Below, piece by piece: positions 23,875 through 33,781 of a stretch of 64,000 nt of DNA (position 1 is its first letter; the number at the start of each line of letters is the position of its first letter). The DNA is from an uncultured Pelagibacteraceae bacterium (GTDB lineage: Bacteria; Pseudomonadota; Alphaproteobacteria; Pelagibacterales; Pelagibacteraceae): contig CACBHZ010000001.1 in NCBI GenBank assembly GCA_902539195.1, positions 38,655-102,654 on the forward strand, given 5' to 3'. Both the position numbers and the translations under genes were made by a program. The notes below the pieces were generated by a model. It saw only the letters and a list, made by a program, of their open reading frames with translations, ran no database searches and had not been told where the DNA came from.

Positions 23875-25191
23875 ATGATAAAGGATCAGGAATTTTTAAG
23901 AGATATAGCGTCTTATTGTATTGAAAACTCTAAAAAACATGGAGCTACAGATGTGGGTGTAAAAGTAATTCACTCTGTTTCAGAAAATGTTAGTTTTAGA
24001 AATAAAAAATTAGACGAGTCAAATAGAGCAGATAGTTTTGCTATCAATTTAACCACTTATATAGAGAAAAAAAAATCAAGCATTAATTCATCGGATTTAT
24101 CTAAATCAAACTTAGAAAAACTAATAGAACGTTGTATTGATGCTACAAAAATTACTCCATCAGATGAGAATAATTCATTACCAGATAAAGATTTAATGTC
24201 TAAAGAGATGATAGACCTTAATCTCTATGATGAAACACATTATCCAAATGATAAAAAGATTGAATTTTTAAAAAATGTTGAAGAAACAGCATCAACGGAC
24301 GAAAAAATAGTTAATACTGAAGCTGGTTTTACCGAAAATAAAAATAATTTTGTGCTCGCAAACAGTAATGGTTTTTTAGGTGGTTACAAAACCTCAAATT
24401 TTTCATCTTCATGCGTAGCTGTATCAAGAATTAATGGTGCAATGGAAAGAGATTATGAATTTGGTAGCACAAGATTCTTGCAAGATATGATGAAACCAGA
24501 AGAAATTGGAAAAATTGCTGCCAACAAAGCAATAAAAAAGTTAGGACCAAAAAAAATTAAAAGTGAAAAAATTGGCGTTATATTCGATAAAAGAATTTCC
24601 AAAGGAATATTAAGCACACTAGCAAGTGCAATTAGTGCGAGTGCTATTGCAAGAGGAACTTCTTTTTTAAAAGATCAAATCAATTCTGAAGTTTTTCCAA
24701 ATTCAATTAATATCATCGATGATCCAAAAATTGAAAAAGGATTAGGCTCCCAAAACTTTGATAGCGAAGGTGTCGAAACCAATTCTTTGAAACTTGTTGA
24801 GAATGGTATTTTAAAAAATTATTTAATTGATACTTATTATGGTAAAAAGTTAAATTTAAAATCTAATGGTAGATCTGGAGGAACAACAAACTTATATTTT
24901 GAAAACGGTACCTTAAGTTTTAAGGATTTGCTAAATTCAGAAAAAAAATTTCTATACATAACAGAGACTATAGGCCATGGAGGCAATATCATTACTGGAG
25001 ATTACTCAGTTGGAGCTTCAGGATTTATGGTTGAGGATGGAGAATTAACTTACCCAGTTAGTGAAATAACTATAGCTGGAAATTTTAAGGAAATGTTTAA
25101 GAATATTAACTTGGCAAATGATTTAGAGATGAAGTACACAACAAATGCTCCTACTTTATTGATTAATCAAATGACAGTAGCAGGAAAATAA
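23875..25191 (+). CDS. pmbA: TldD partner PmbA/TldE
   Basis: The 438-residue protein is homologous to TldD in layout but lacks the HExxxH motif, as expected for the non-catalytic partner. Family features include the early VGVKVIHSVSENVSFRN, KIGVIFDKRISKGILSTLASAISASAIARGTSFLKD (the region facing the partner's active site, shown here only in part by name), and near the C terminus ITETIGHGGNIITGDYSVG followed by AGNFKEMF. It is the second gene of the tldD-pmbA operon. Its stop directly abuts that of the convergent DUF6134 gene with no bases between. Confidence 0.95.
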   Translation: MIKDQEFLRDIASYCIENSKKHGATDVGVKVIHSVSENVSFRNKKLDESNRADSFAINLTTYIEKKKSSINSSDLSKSNLEKLIERCIDATKITPSDENNSLPDKDLMSKEMIDLNLYDETHYPNDKKIEFLKNVEETASTDEKIVNTEAGFTENKNNFVLANSNGFLGGYKTSNFSSSCVAVSRINGAMERDYEFGSTRFLQDMMKPEEIGKIAANKAIKKLGPKKIKSEKIGVIFDKRISKGILSTLASAISASAIARGTSFLKDQINSEVFPNSINIIDDPKIEKGLGSQNFDSEGVETNSLKLVENGILKNYLIDTYYGKKLNLKSNGRSGGTTNLYFENGTLSFKDLLNSEKKFLYITETIGHGGNIITGDYSVGASGFMVEDGELTYPVSEITIAGNFKEMFKNINLANDLEMKYTTNAPTLLINQMTVAGK

Positions 25192-25869
25192 TTATTTAAT
25201 TTTTTTAAGTCTATATTCCCATAGACCCATTCTCTTATAAGCTACTTTTATAATCAATGCTTTTTTCTTATCGTACCATATTTCAAAATTTAATTTTTTA
25301 TCATTGGGTAGATCTGGGTTGATAGAAAACAGTCTAAAATGTTCAACATCATATTCTTTATTGTAAAGTTTTATTTTTTTTTTTCCCAAAAATTCTATGT
25401 TTTGTCTTTTTACACTTCCAGATAATGGACTAATTTGTGTCTCGGTTTGCAAAATTCTATGATTCCACCAATGACCAATTATATTTTCTTTATCAGCCTC
25501 TCCTTTATATGATGACCCATCAATTATAAACTTCTCTTTTTTTTCGTCAAAAATTAAATTTACATATTTTCTTTTATCATTTTGAAATGTTTCTGAGTTA
25601 AATGAAATTAATTGATCTCCAATATACTCTTCGGTTCCACTACTATTTATAGAGAACACTGTAACACCCAATAATTTTACATTGAAATTAGTCCAATTTT
25701 TAACAATAAATTTATTTTCTTCATTTTTAAATGTAAAAATACTTTCCCCAATTTTTTCATCATCTTTAAATATCTCCATTTCTATGTTTGAATAATTTTT
25801 ATAATGATCAGTATGTGCTTGCAAAAAAAGAGCAGATAAAACTAACAATATTACTAAGAATTTTCTCAT
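25192..25869 (-). CDS. exported DUF6134-type protein
   Basis: The 225-residue protein has a signal peptide (LVILLVLSALFLQAHTD). The remainder is beta-rich with no cysteine cluster: EIFKDDEKIGESIFTF, then IIGHWWNHRILQTETQISPLSG, a pattern I associate with DUF6134 and related bacterial periplasmic proteins. At the end, YKRMGLWEYRLKKI is typical. The repeated strands suggest a lipocalin-like or DUF3108-like barrel that may bind a lipid or ligand. It stands alone between tldD-pmbA and the YitT-like membrane protein. Confidence 0.7.
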   Translation of the reverse strand: MRKFLVILLVLSALFLQAHTDHYKNYSNIEMEIFKDDEKIGESIFTFKNEENKFIVKNWTNFNVKLLGVTVFSINSSGTEEYIGDQLISFNSETFQNDKRKYVNLIFDEKKEKFIIDGSSYKGEADKENIIGHWWNHRILQTETQISPLSGSVKRQNIEFLGKKKIKLYNKEYDVEHFRLFSINPDLPNDKKLNFEIWYDKKKALIIKVAYKRMGLWEYRLKKIK

Positions 25870-25948
25870 TATTTCATATTATTTTAATTAACTTGTTTGA
25901 ACTTTATATAGAATTTTTATGTTTAAAAGATAAATAGTCTAAATAATT

Positions 25949-26596
25949 ATGTTTTTAACCATTAAAAATATCCCCTCAAAATCTTGGAGCTCAGAAAAAC
26001 CTTTAAATTTAAAACCTAAATTTAAAACTTTTTTACTTTTATGTGTTGGTTTATCTTTGTTTGGGTTGGGAGAGGGTCTTTTATTAGTTTCTACTACTGG
26101 TAATTCTCCATGGTCTGTTCTTGCAGAAGGGCTATCAAACATATTAAATATTTCGATCGGATTATCTACATTCATAATAAGTATTATTGTTTTAGGTTTT
26201 TGGTTTCCACTTAAACAAAAACCAGGAATTGGTACAATTCTAAATATTTTAATTATAGCAGCTATAATCGATCTTACCCTTTTTCTTTTTGATCCTCCTT
26301 TGACTACTTTTTCAAAATATATTCTTGCTGTATTTTCTGTTTTGCTTGTCGGTCTGGGAAGTGGCATTTACTTAATTGCAAATTTAGGTCCTGGTCCTAG
26401 AGATGGATTGATGACAGGTTTAACAAAAAAAACTCAACTTCCTATTGCTTTAATTCGAGGTACTTTAGAAATTTCAGCTGTTATATCTGGTTGGTATTTG
26501 GGTGGAACTGTTGGCCTGGGTACTATAATATTTGCATTTGGGATAGGTCCTGCCGTAGCTTTAGGAATTTATATTGTGGATAAAGTTACGAAGTAA
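25949..26596 (+). CDS. YczE/YyaS/YitT-family membrane protein
   Basis: The 215-residue protein has five predicted membrane helices (starting at about residues 27, 65, 98, 122 and 180). LFGLGEGLLLVSTTGNSPWSVLAEGLS and LANLGPGPRDGLMTGLTKK are the repeated glycine/proline motifs of the YczE family: each pairs N-LGPGP-like and SPW-VL elements. The biochemical role of the family is not established. It stands alone, with the next gene starting 60 bases downstream on the same strand. Confidence 0.8.
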   Translation: MFLTIKNIPSKSWSSEKPLNLKPKFKTFLLLCVGLSLFGLGEGLLLVSTTGNSPWSVLAEGLSNILNISIGLSTFIISIIVLGFWFPLKQKPGIGTILNILIIAAIIDLTLFLFDPPLTTFSKYILAVFSVLLVGLGSGIYLIANLGPGPRDGLMTGLTKKTQLPIALIRGTLEISAVISGWYLGGTVGLGTIIFAFGIGPAVALGIYIVDKVTK

Positions 26597-26656
26597 ATGT
26601 TTTTAGCGGACAATTAGTCGATTGTTAATATTGAATAAAAATTGTAAGTATAAATT

Positions 26657-27112
26657 ATGTCAATAAAAAATTGGATGAAAGAATCGGCGAATATTCTATT
26701 TGATGATAGTAAAAATGATTTAAGAGCACTTCCCAAAACTGTGAGACTACAAATATTATTAGTTTTAAGTTTTATATGGACAACAGTATTTAGTTTATAC
26801 GTATTTTCATATGCCACTTTTGCATTTGGTTGGGCAGGAACATATGTTGCTCATATAGGTTTAATATTTGCTGTTTATTACACATTTAAACAATTTCATA
26901 GAGCTGAAGCAAAAGCTGTTAGTGTTTTTAAGACAAAAAACTTTGATCCATTTAAAATCATGACAATTGTTTTTGTTATAGTTTTTATTTTTGTTTTCTC
27001 TAAAGGTATTGAAGTATTGACAAGAACAAACTCCTACTCAATTCCATACGACGGACCTAGTAAATCAGCATTTGAAAAATGGCTGCCTTTTACTAAAAAT
27101 AAATCTGAATAA
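26657..27112 (+). CDS. membrane protein, unknown
   Basis: I do not recognise this 151-residue protein. An amphipathic N terminus (MSIKNWMKESANILFDDSKND) precedes three hydrophobic segments at about 31-55, 58-76 and 97-115. A charged loop FHRAEAKAVSVFKTKNFD lies between the second and third. The C-terminal tail is polar and ends in FEKWLPFTKNKSE. It lies between a YczE-like gene and the convergent typA (7 bases between stops). No function is assigned. Confidence 0.65.
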   Translation: MSIKNWMKESANILFDDSKNDLRALPKTVRLQILLVLSFIWTTVFSLYVFSYATFAFGWAGTYVAHIGLIFAVYYTFKQFHRAEAKAVSVFKTKNFDPFKIMTIVFVIVFIFVFSKGIEVLTRTNSYSIPYDGPSKSAFEKWLPFTKNKSE

Positions 27113-27119
27113 TAATTTT

Positions 27120-28946
27120 TTAAGAAGCTTCTGATAATTTAGAGAGCTTTTTTCTCTCATGAGGATCAAGCACAGCTTTCCTTAATCTGCATGAATTTGG
27201 CGTAATCTCTAATGCTTCATCAGAATTTAACATGCTCAATTGTTCAGCAATAGACATCTTTCTTACGGGAGTTAAAACAACATTTTCATCTGTTCCTTGT
27301 GTTCTCATATTTGTAAGTTTTTTACCTTTCATGACATTTATAATCATATCACCAGGTTTAGGTGAAAGTCCTACAATCATACCCGAATAAACTGGATCGT
27401 TATGAGTAACAAACATTTCTCCTCTTGCCTGTAGATTATAAATTGCAAATGCTACTGCTTTTCCTTGTTCCATTGAAATTAATGCACCATTTCTTCTGCC
27501 TTCCATATCTCCCTCAAATTTTCCATAAGAATGGAATATTCTGTTAATTACTCCTGTTCCTTTAGTTAGAGTAAGAAATCTACTGGTATATCCCATTAAA
27601 CCTCTAGTTGGTGCATGAAAGATTAATCGTTTTTTATTTTTTCCAGTATCTTTAAGATCTATTAATTTCCCTTTTCTTTTATTCATGGAGTCTATAACTT
27701 TAGAAGAGAACTCTTCATCAAGATCCATAGTAATTTCTTCAATAGGTTCTAATTTTTCACCAATTTCATTTTTTTGAAATAAAACTCTAGGAGGGCTTAC
27801 TGTCATTTCAAATCCTTCACGTCTCATTTGTGTTAGTAATATTTCTAACATCAATTCACCTCTTCCACTTATTTCAAATGAGTCTTTGTTGTCATTTTCT
27901 GAAAAAGAAATTCCAACATTATTTTGAGCTTCTTGAACTAATCTCTCTCTTATTTGAGTACTTGTAAGTTTTTTACCTTCAGTACCAGCTAATGGAGAAC
28001 TATTTACTGTTATTTTAATAGACATTGTTGGAGGATCAATTGGGGTTGCTTGGATTGGTATATCTACCTCAGTATCACATATGGTATCAGCAACATTTGC
28101 TTTTTCTAATCCAGCGATAACTACAATATCTCCAGCTTCGCCAACTTCTATTGGTACTTTTTTTGTCCCCTCGTATCTAAATATTTTAGTCAACCTTCCC
28201 TCATCAACTTTTTCTCCATCAAGATTAATTGCCTTGATTTGTTGGTTTGCTTTTGCAGTACCTTGAGAAATTCTACCAACTAAACTTCTACCCAAAAAAC
28301 TGTCCGCATATAAAAGAGTCGAAAGCATTGCAAAAGGTTTAGACTTATCAAATTCTACTGGCTTAACATGATCTATTACTAAATCTAATAATGGATTTAA
28401 ATTCTCTCTTGGACCATCTATTTCGTTAGATGCCCAGCCAGATCTTCCACTTGCGTAAATAACTGGAAAATCTAACTGTTCTTCGTTAGCATCTAAGCTA
28501 ACAAATAAATCAAATGTCTCATTTAAAACTTCATCGGCTCTTTGGTCAGCTTTATCTAATTTATTAATAACTACTATTGGTTTAAGGCCTTGTTTAAGTG
28601 CTTTAGCTAATACAAATTTAGTTTGAGGCATTACCCCTTCGGCTGAATCTATTAGCAATAACGCACCATCAGCCATACTAAGAACTCTTTCAACTTCTGC
28701 AGCAAAGTCTCTGTGTCCAGGTGTATCAATAATATTTATCCTAGAATCTTTCCAATTTATCGAAGCTGGTTTGGCAAGAATTGTAATACCTCTTTCCTTT
28801 TCAAGCTCACCAGTATCCATCAATCTTTCATCAATAACTTCGTTTTCTCTGAAAGAACCACTCTGTTTCATTAAGTTATCGATCAAAGTAGTTTTGCCGT
28901 GGTCAACATGAGCAATTATGGTGATGTTTCGTATAATTTTATTCAT
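27120..28946 (-). CDS. typA: ribosome-associated GTPase TypA/BipA
   Basis: The 608-residue translational GTPase has G1 AHVDHGKTTL, G2 RGITILAK, G3 DTPGHRDF and G4 NKLDK in the first 140 residues. EF-G-like domains II, III and V follow, then the TypA-specific C-terminal domain (GKFEGDMEGRRNGALISM, LTNMRTQGTDENV). The length matches E. coli TypA. It binds the ribosome near the EF-G site and helps large-subunit assembly and cold or stress growth. It stands alone; the 161 bases upstream contain no recognisable gene, only A/T-rich sequence toward the divergent methyltransferase. Confidence 0.96.
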   Translation of the reverse strand: MNKIIRNITIIAHVDHGKTTLIDNLMKQSGSFRENEVIDERLMDTGELEKERGITILAKPASINWKDSRINIIDTPGHRDFAAEVERVLSMADGALLLIDSAEGVMPQTKFVLAKALKQGLKPIVVINKLDKADQRADEVLNETFDLFVSLDANEEQLDFPVIYASGRSGWASNEIDGPRENLNPLLDLVIDHVKPVEFDKSKPFAMLSTLLYADSFLGRSLVGRISQGTAKANQQIKAINLDGEKVDEGRLTKIFRYEGTKKVPIEVGEAGDIVVIAGLEKANVADTICDTEVDIPIQATPIDPPTMSIKITVNSSPLAGTEGKKLTSTQIRERLVQEAQNNVGISFSENDNKDSFEISGRGELMLEILLTQMRREGFEMTVSPPRVLFQKNEIGEKLEPIEEITMDLDEEFSSKVIDSMNKRKGKLIDLKDTGKNKKRLIFHAPTRGLMGYTSRFLTLTKGTGVINRIFHSYGKFEGDMEGRRNGALISMEQGKAVAFAIYNLQARGEMFVTHNDPVYSGMIVGLSPKPGDMIINVMKGKKLTNMRTQGTDENVVLTPVRKMSIAEQLSMLNSDEALEITPNSCRLRKAVLDPHERKKLSKLSEAS

Positions 28947-29107
28947 ATTCCGCGTTCTTATATATGAAAAAAATTAATTTCAAACAAAAAAAATTAAATC
29001 ATTTTTGAATATTCATTTTTAAATATCGTATAATAAACACCTTTTTTTGTGTAATTTAGTTGAATTAAATAATAAATAATTAAAACCAATTCTAATAGTT
29101 ATTTAAA

Positions 29108-29896
29108 ATGAATCTTATAAAAAAAATTTTGATAAATATTCAATATCAAGGAGTAAATAAAACAATCAAGAAAATATTAATTAAGCTATTAAACATAATT
29201 ACATTTAAAAGTTTCAAAAAAGATATTTTAAAAAAAAAAATTTTAGAATTTGAAAAAACTGAAGATAGATTTAGCGAAATTTATAGATCTAATTATTGGT
29301 CTGATAATCAAAGCAGATCAGGAAAAGGTTCAAACTTTGAAAGTACAGAAAATATTAGATTACATTTACCAATTATTTTAAAAAAAAATAATATCAAGTC
29401 AGTTTTTGATGCGCCCTGTGGTGATTTAAATTGGATGATACATATATTGAAAAAGATAGATATTAAGTATCATGGATCTGATATTGTTCCAGATATTATT
29501 AATCAAAATAAAGAAAAATATGAAAACGAGAATATAAGATTTTCTAAGCTTGACATTACAAAAGATAAATTGCCAAGGTCTGATTTGATGATATGCCGCG
29601 ATTTCTTATTTCACCTATCTTATAATGATATTTTCTTATTTTTTGAAAATTTTTTATCTTCAGAAATAAAATATATATTAATAAACAGTCATTCAAATAA
29701 TAATAATATTTTTGAGAATAAAGATATAATTACAGGAGACTTTAGATTGTTAGATATATTCTCAGAACCTTTAAATTTTAAGAAAGAGTTTATTTACAAA
29801 TTTGATGATAGAGATATTGATGAGATAAAAAATTTTAAAATGATGTATTTATTTAAAAAAGAACAAATAAGTAAAAATTTAAAAAAAAATTCTTAA
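29108..29896 (+). CDS. class I SAM-dependent methyltransferase, orphan
   Basis: The 262-residue protein begins with a basic region (INIQYQGVNKTIKKILIKLL). The methyltransferase core then has a motif I variant VFDAPCGDLNWM in place of the usual DxGxGxG, then KYHGSDIVPDIINQNK and the motif IV-like SDLMICRDFLFHL. This type often accompanies glycan biosynthesis genes, but none adjoin it here. It is more A/T- and lysine-rich than its neighbours and lies isolated between typA and groEL with its own terminator. These features would fit acquired DNA, though that is inference. The substrate is unknown. Confidence 0.78.
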   Translation: MNLIKKILINIQYQGVNKTIKKILIKLLNIITFKSFKKDILKKKILEFEKTEDRFSEIYRSNYWSDNQSRSGKGSNFESTENIRLHLPIILKKNNIKSVFDAPCGDLNWMIHILKKIDIKYHGSDIVPDIINQNKEKYENENIRFSKLDITKDKLPRSDLMICRDFLFHLSYNDIFLFFENFLSSEIKYILINSHSNNNNIFENKDIITGDFRLLDIFSEPLNFKKEFIYKFDDRDIDEIKNFKMMYLFKKEQISKNLKKNS

Positions 29897-29897
29897 A

Positions 29898-29926
29898 AAA
29901 AAAGGGCAGTAAAAACTGCCCCTTTT
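29898..29926. terminator. bidirectional intrinsic terminator
   Basis: GGGCAGT and ACTGCCC form a 7-bp stem around an AAAA loop, with an A-run before it and T-rich sequence after it (one extra C precedes TTTT). It would end both the methyltransferase transcript and the groES-groEL transcript. Confidence 0.85.
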
Positions 29927-29950
29927 GAATTTTTTTGAGTAAAATTCGAA

Positions 29951-31618
<1,668 letters not shown>

Positions 31619-31624
31619 TTATTA

Positions 31625-31918
31625 TTATTTACCTGTTGCAATACCCATAATGTCTGACTCTTTCATTATGCTGTACTCTTTACCATCAATTTTAACTTCT
31701 GTTCCTGACCATTTACCGAATAAAACTTTGTCTCCTACTTTAACGTCCATAGGTATTAGTTTTCCATCTTCAGTTTTTGCACCTCCGCCAACAGCAACAA
31801 CTTTACCTTCTTGAGGTTTTTCTTGAGCTGTATCTGGAATAATTATGCCACCAGCAGTTTTCTCGCTGCTATCTAAAACTTCTATTAAAACACGGTCATG
31901 TAACGGTTTAAACTTCAT
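31625..31918 (-). CDS. groS: co-chaperonin GroES
   Basis: The 97-residue Hsp10 has the expected [15 protein letters not shown] opening, the mobile loop [20 protein letters not shown] that docks on GroEL, and [21 protein letters not shown] later. It is the normal size. AAAGGAGAATTCG before the ATG is a clear ribosome binding site. It is the first gene of the groES-groEL operon. A GATCTTGAAA promoter element lies about 50 bases upstream, also found before ibpA. Confidence 0.98.
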   Translation of the reverse strand: MKFKPLHDRVLIEVLDSSEKTAGGIIIPDTAQEKPQEGKVVAVGGGAKTEDGKLIPMDVKVGDKVLFGKWSGTEVKIDGKEYSIMKESDIMGIATGK

Positions 31919-31944
31919 ACGAATTCTCCTTTAAATTAGCAGTC

Positions 31945-31973
31945 ATATAGAGACATATTTAATAATTTTCAAG
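31945..31973 (-). promoter_or_regulatory. candidate sigma-32 (RpoH) promoter of groES-groEL
   Basis: On the minus strand, CTTGAAA (31973-31967) is followed after 13 bases by TCTCTATAT. The -35 is a perfect RpoH match and the spacing is that of E. coli heat-shock promoters; the -10 is degenerate. GATCTTGAAA is identical to the element upstream of ibpA. There is no CIRCE repeat, so control by HrcA is unlikely here. Confidence 0.7.
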
Positions 31974-31981
31974 ATCTTGAA
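31968..31981. repeat. 14-bp perfect palindrome over the groES -35
   Basis: TTCAAGATCTTGAA is a perfect palindrome that includes the -35 of the groES promoter. It may bind a dimeric regulator, or be a fortuitous extension of the promoter element. The ibpA site keeps only one half. Confidence 0.4.
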
Positions 31982-32040
31982 TAAAAATTATGGTCTAAAA
32001 AACTCAAGAATTAAGCTTATTTTTAAGCTATACCTCAAGT

Positions 32041-32856
32041 ATGCACCAAAACTTAGACAAAGATGGATTAAGATCAAAAATAAACAGTTACGAATTATTT
32101 TTTATCGACATATGGGGAGTGATCCACAATGGCTTACAAATTTTTGAGGATTCAATTGAAGTGTTAGAAAATTTGAAAAAAAACAATAAAGAGTTCGTTT
32201 TGCTTACTAACGCGCCAAGACCAAATTCTACAGTTAATGAATTCTTAAAAAAAATGGGGCTCAAAAAATTTTATGAATATGTATACACTTCTGGAGAAGC
32301 TTCATTAAAATATTTAATGGAAAATTTTTCTAATTCAAAATTTTATCACATTGGACCACCAAGAGATTTTGACTTATTTAAAAGATTCGAACAAAATAAA
32401 GTTAGCAATATTAATCAAGCTGATTATTTTATTTGTACAGGGTTATTTGAAGATCATGAGACAAAACTTGAATATTATGAAGATTTACTTGAAAAATTTT
32501 CAAATAAAAAATTTGTATGTACAAATCCAGACCTAATTGTTGATAGAGGTGATGTTAGAGAGTTTTGTGCTGGATCAGTTGCAAAAATCTTCGAGGAAAT
32601 TGGTGGAAAAGTAATTTACTTTGGAAAACCTTATCCTCCGGTTTATAATTTATCTGCTAACATAAATGGCAAAAATGTTTTGTGTATAGGAGATAATATG
32701 AATACAGATATAAAAGGAGCTAATATTCAAAATTTTGACAATCTGCTAATAACGAGTGGTGTACATAAAAAAGAATTAAGTAGTTTTAATATTGATAAAC
32801 TAGAAAAAAAATATGGAGTGAGCGTGAATTACACTCAAACAAAATTAAAATGGTGA
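32041..32856 (+). CDS. HAD-superfamily class IIA phosphatase (TIGR01459-like)
   Basis: The 271-residue protein has motif I FFIDIWGVIHNG (DxW rather than the usual DxDG, as is usual in this subgroup), motif II LLTNAPRPN, and motif III/IV KPYPPVYN and CIGDNMNTDIKGAN. The cap domain is of the C2 type (about 90-190). Members of this subgroup are predicted sugar or nucleotide phosphatases without a firm substrate. It lies at the head of a same-strand gene run. Its last bases overlap the ribF start, so a link to flavin synthesis (for example a flavin phosphatase) is possible but not shown. Confidence 0.86.
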   Translation: MHQNLDKDGLRSKINSYELFFIDIWGVIHNGLQIFEDSIEVLENLKKNNKEFVLLTNAPRPNSTVNEFLKKMGLKKFYEYVYTSGEASLKYLMENFSNSKFYHIGPPRDFDLFKRFEQNKVSNINQADYFICTGLFEDHETKLEYYEDLLEKFSNKKFVCTNPDLIVDRGDVREFCAGSVAKIFEEIGGKVIYFGKPYPPVYNLSANINGKNVLCIGDNMNTDIKGANIQNFDNLLITSGVHKKELSSFNIDKLEKKYGVSVNYTQTKLKW

Positions 32857-33776
32857 ATAAAATTAAAATCTACAAAAATTTCAAAATTTTAAGAAAACAT
32901 CAAAATGCAATGATATTAATTGGCAATTTTGATGGGTTACATCTGGGTCATCAGAGATTATTCAAAGAAGCAAAAAAATATAAAAAAAAATATAATTCAA
33001 AAATTGGAGTAGTTACTTTTGACCCAATACCAAAAATGTATTTTAATAAAGGTATTACGAATTATCGACTCTCAAATCTTAATCAAAAAAGTAAATATTT
33101 TAGTGATTATAATGTAGATTTTTTAATAAATAAAAAATTTGATAAAAAATTCTCTAAAATATCTTGTCATAACTTTATTAAAAATATTTTATGTAAAAAG
33201 TTAAATGCAGATTATATCTTCGTTAGTAATAATTTTAGATTTGGCAATAAAAGAGAGGGAGACGTAAATCTATTAAAAAGATTTCAAAAAAAATATAATT
33301 ACAAATTAATTAATCCAAAACCTTTATATAAAAAAAATAAAATTATTTCCTCAACATTGATAAGAAAATTAATTGAAAATGGTAATTTAAAAATTGCAAA
33401 TCAACTTTTATCTAAAAATTGGTCAATAGAAGGCGTTGTAGAAAAAGGTAGAATGATGGGAAGAAAAATTGGCTTTCCTACATGCAACATAAAGATAAAA
33501 AATTATGTAATACCAAAAGTAGGAGTTTATGCAGTTGATGTTTATATCGAAAAAAACAGAAAAAAGATCAAAGGAATAGCAAATATTGGGTATAGGCCTA
33601 CTTTTAATCAAAAAAAATTACTATTAGAGGTAAATTTATTTAAATTTTCTGGAAATCTTTATAATAAAAATCTAACTGTTAACTTTACAAAATTTATTAG
33701 AGGAGAAACAAAATTTAAAAATATTGATGCTTTGAAAAAACAAATAAATAAAGATATCAAAGTAGCTAAAAGATAA
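32850..33776 (+). CDS. ribF: bifunctional riboflavin kinase/FAD synthetase
   Basis: RibF makes FMN and then FAD from riboflavin. The N-terminal nucleotidyltransferase domain contains LIGNFDGLHLGHQRLF (HxGH) and SSTLIRKLIENG. The C-terminal kinase domain contains GRKIGFPTCNIKI, then GVYAVDVYIE and IANIGYRPTF. At 308 residues it is of normal length. It is very lysine-rich, as expected at this base composition. The ATG overlaps the previous gene's stop by 7 bases, and ileS follows after 5 bases. The order ribF-ileS-lspA is common in bacteria, which supports the assignment. Confidence 0.95.
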   Translation: MVNKIKIYKNFKILRKHQNAMILIGNFDGLHLGHQRLFKEAKKYKKKYNSKIGVVTFDPIPKMYFNKGITNYRLSNLNQKSKYFSDYNVDFLINKKFDKKFSKISCHNFIKNILCKKLNADYIFVSNNFRFGNKREGDVNLLKRFQKKYNYKLINPKPLYKKNKIISSTLIRKLIENGNLKIANQLLSKNWSIEGVVEKGRMMGRKIGFPTCNIKIKNYVIPKVGVYAVDVYIEKNRKKIKGIANIGYRPTFNQKKLLLEVNLFKFSGNLYNKNLTVNFTKFIRGETKFKNIDALKKQINKDIKVAKR

Positions 33777-33781
33777 ATTTC

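Noticed and set aside
25939..26367. Minus-strand open frame of 142 codons opposite the YczE-like gene
   Set aside because: It is fully antisense to a membrane protein with family motifs on the plus strand; no ribosome binding site and an unconvincing composition.
28947..29107. Possible small RNA or gene in the 161-base gap between typA and the methyltransferase
   Set aside because: Only A/T-rich sequence, no stable hairpin with a T-run, no open frame of useful length and no tRNA-like fold.
31919..32040. CIRCE/HrcA operator upstream of groES
   Set aside because: No TTAGCACTC-N9-GAGTGCTAA-like repeat is present; the only symmetric element is the 14-bp palindrome at the -35.
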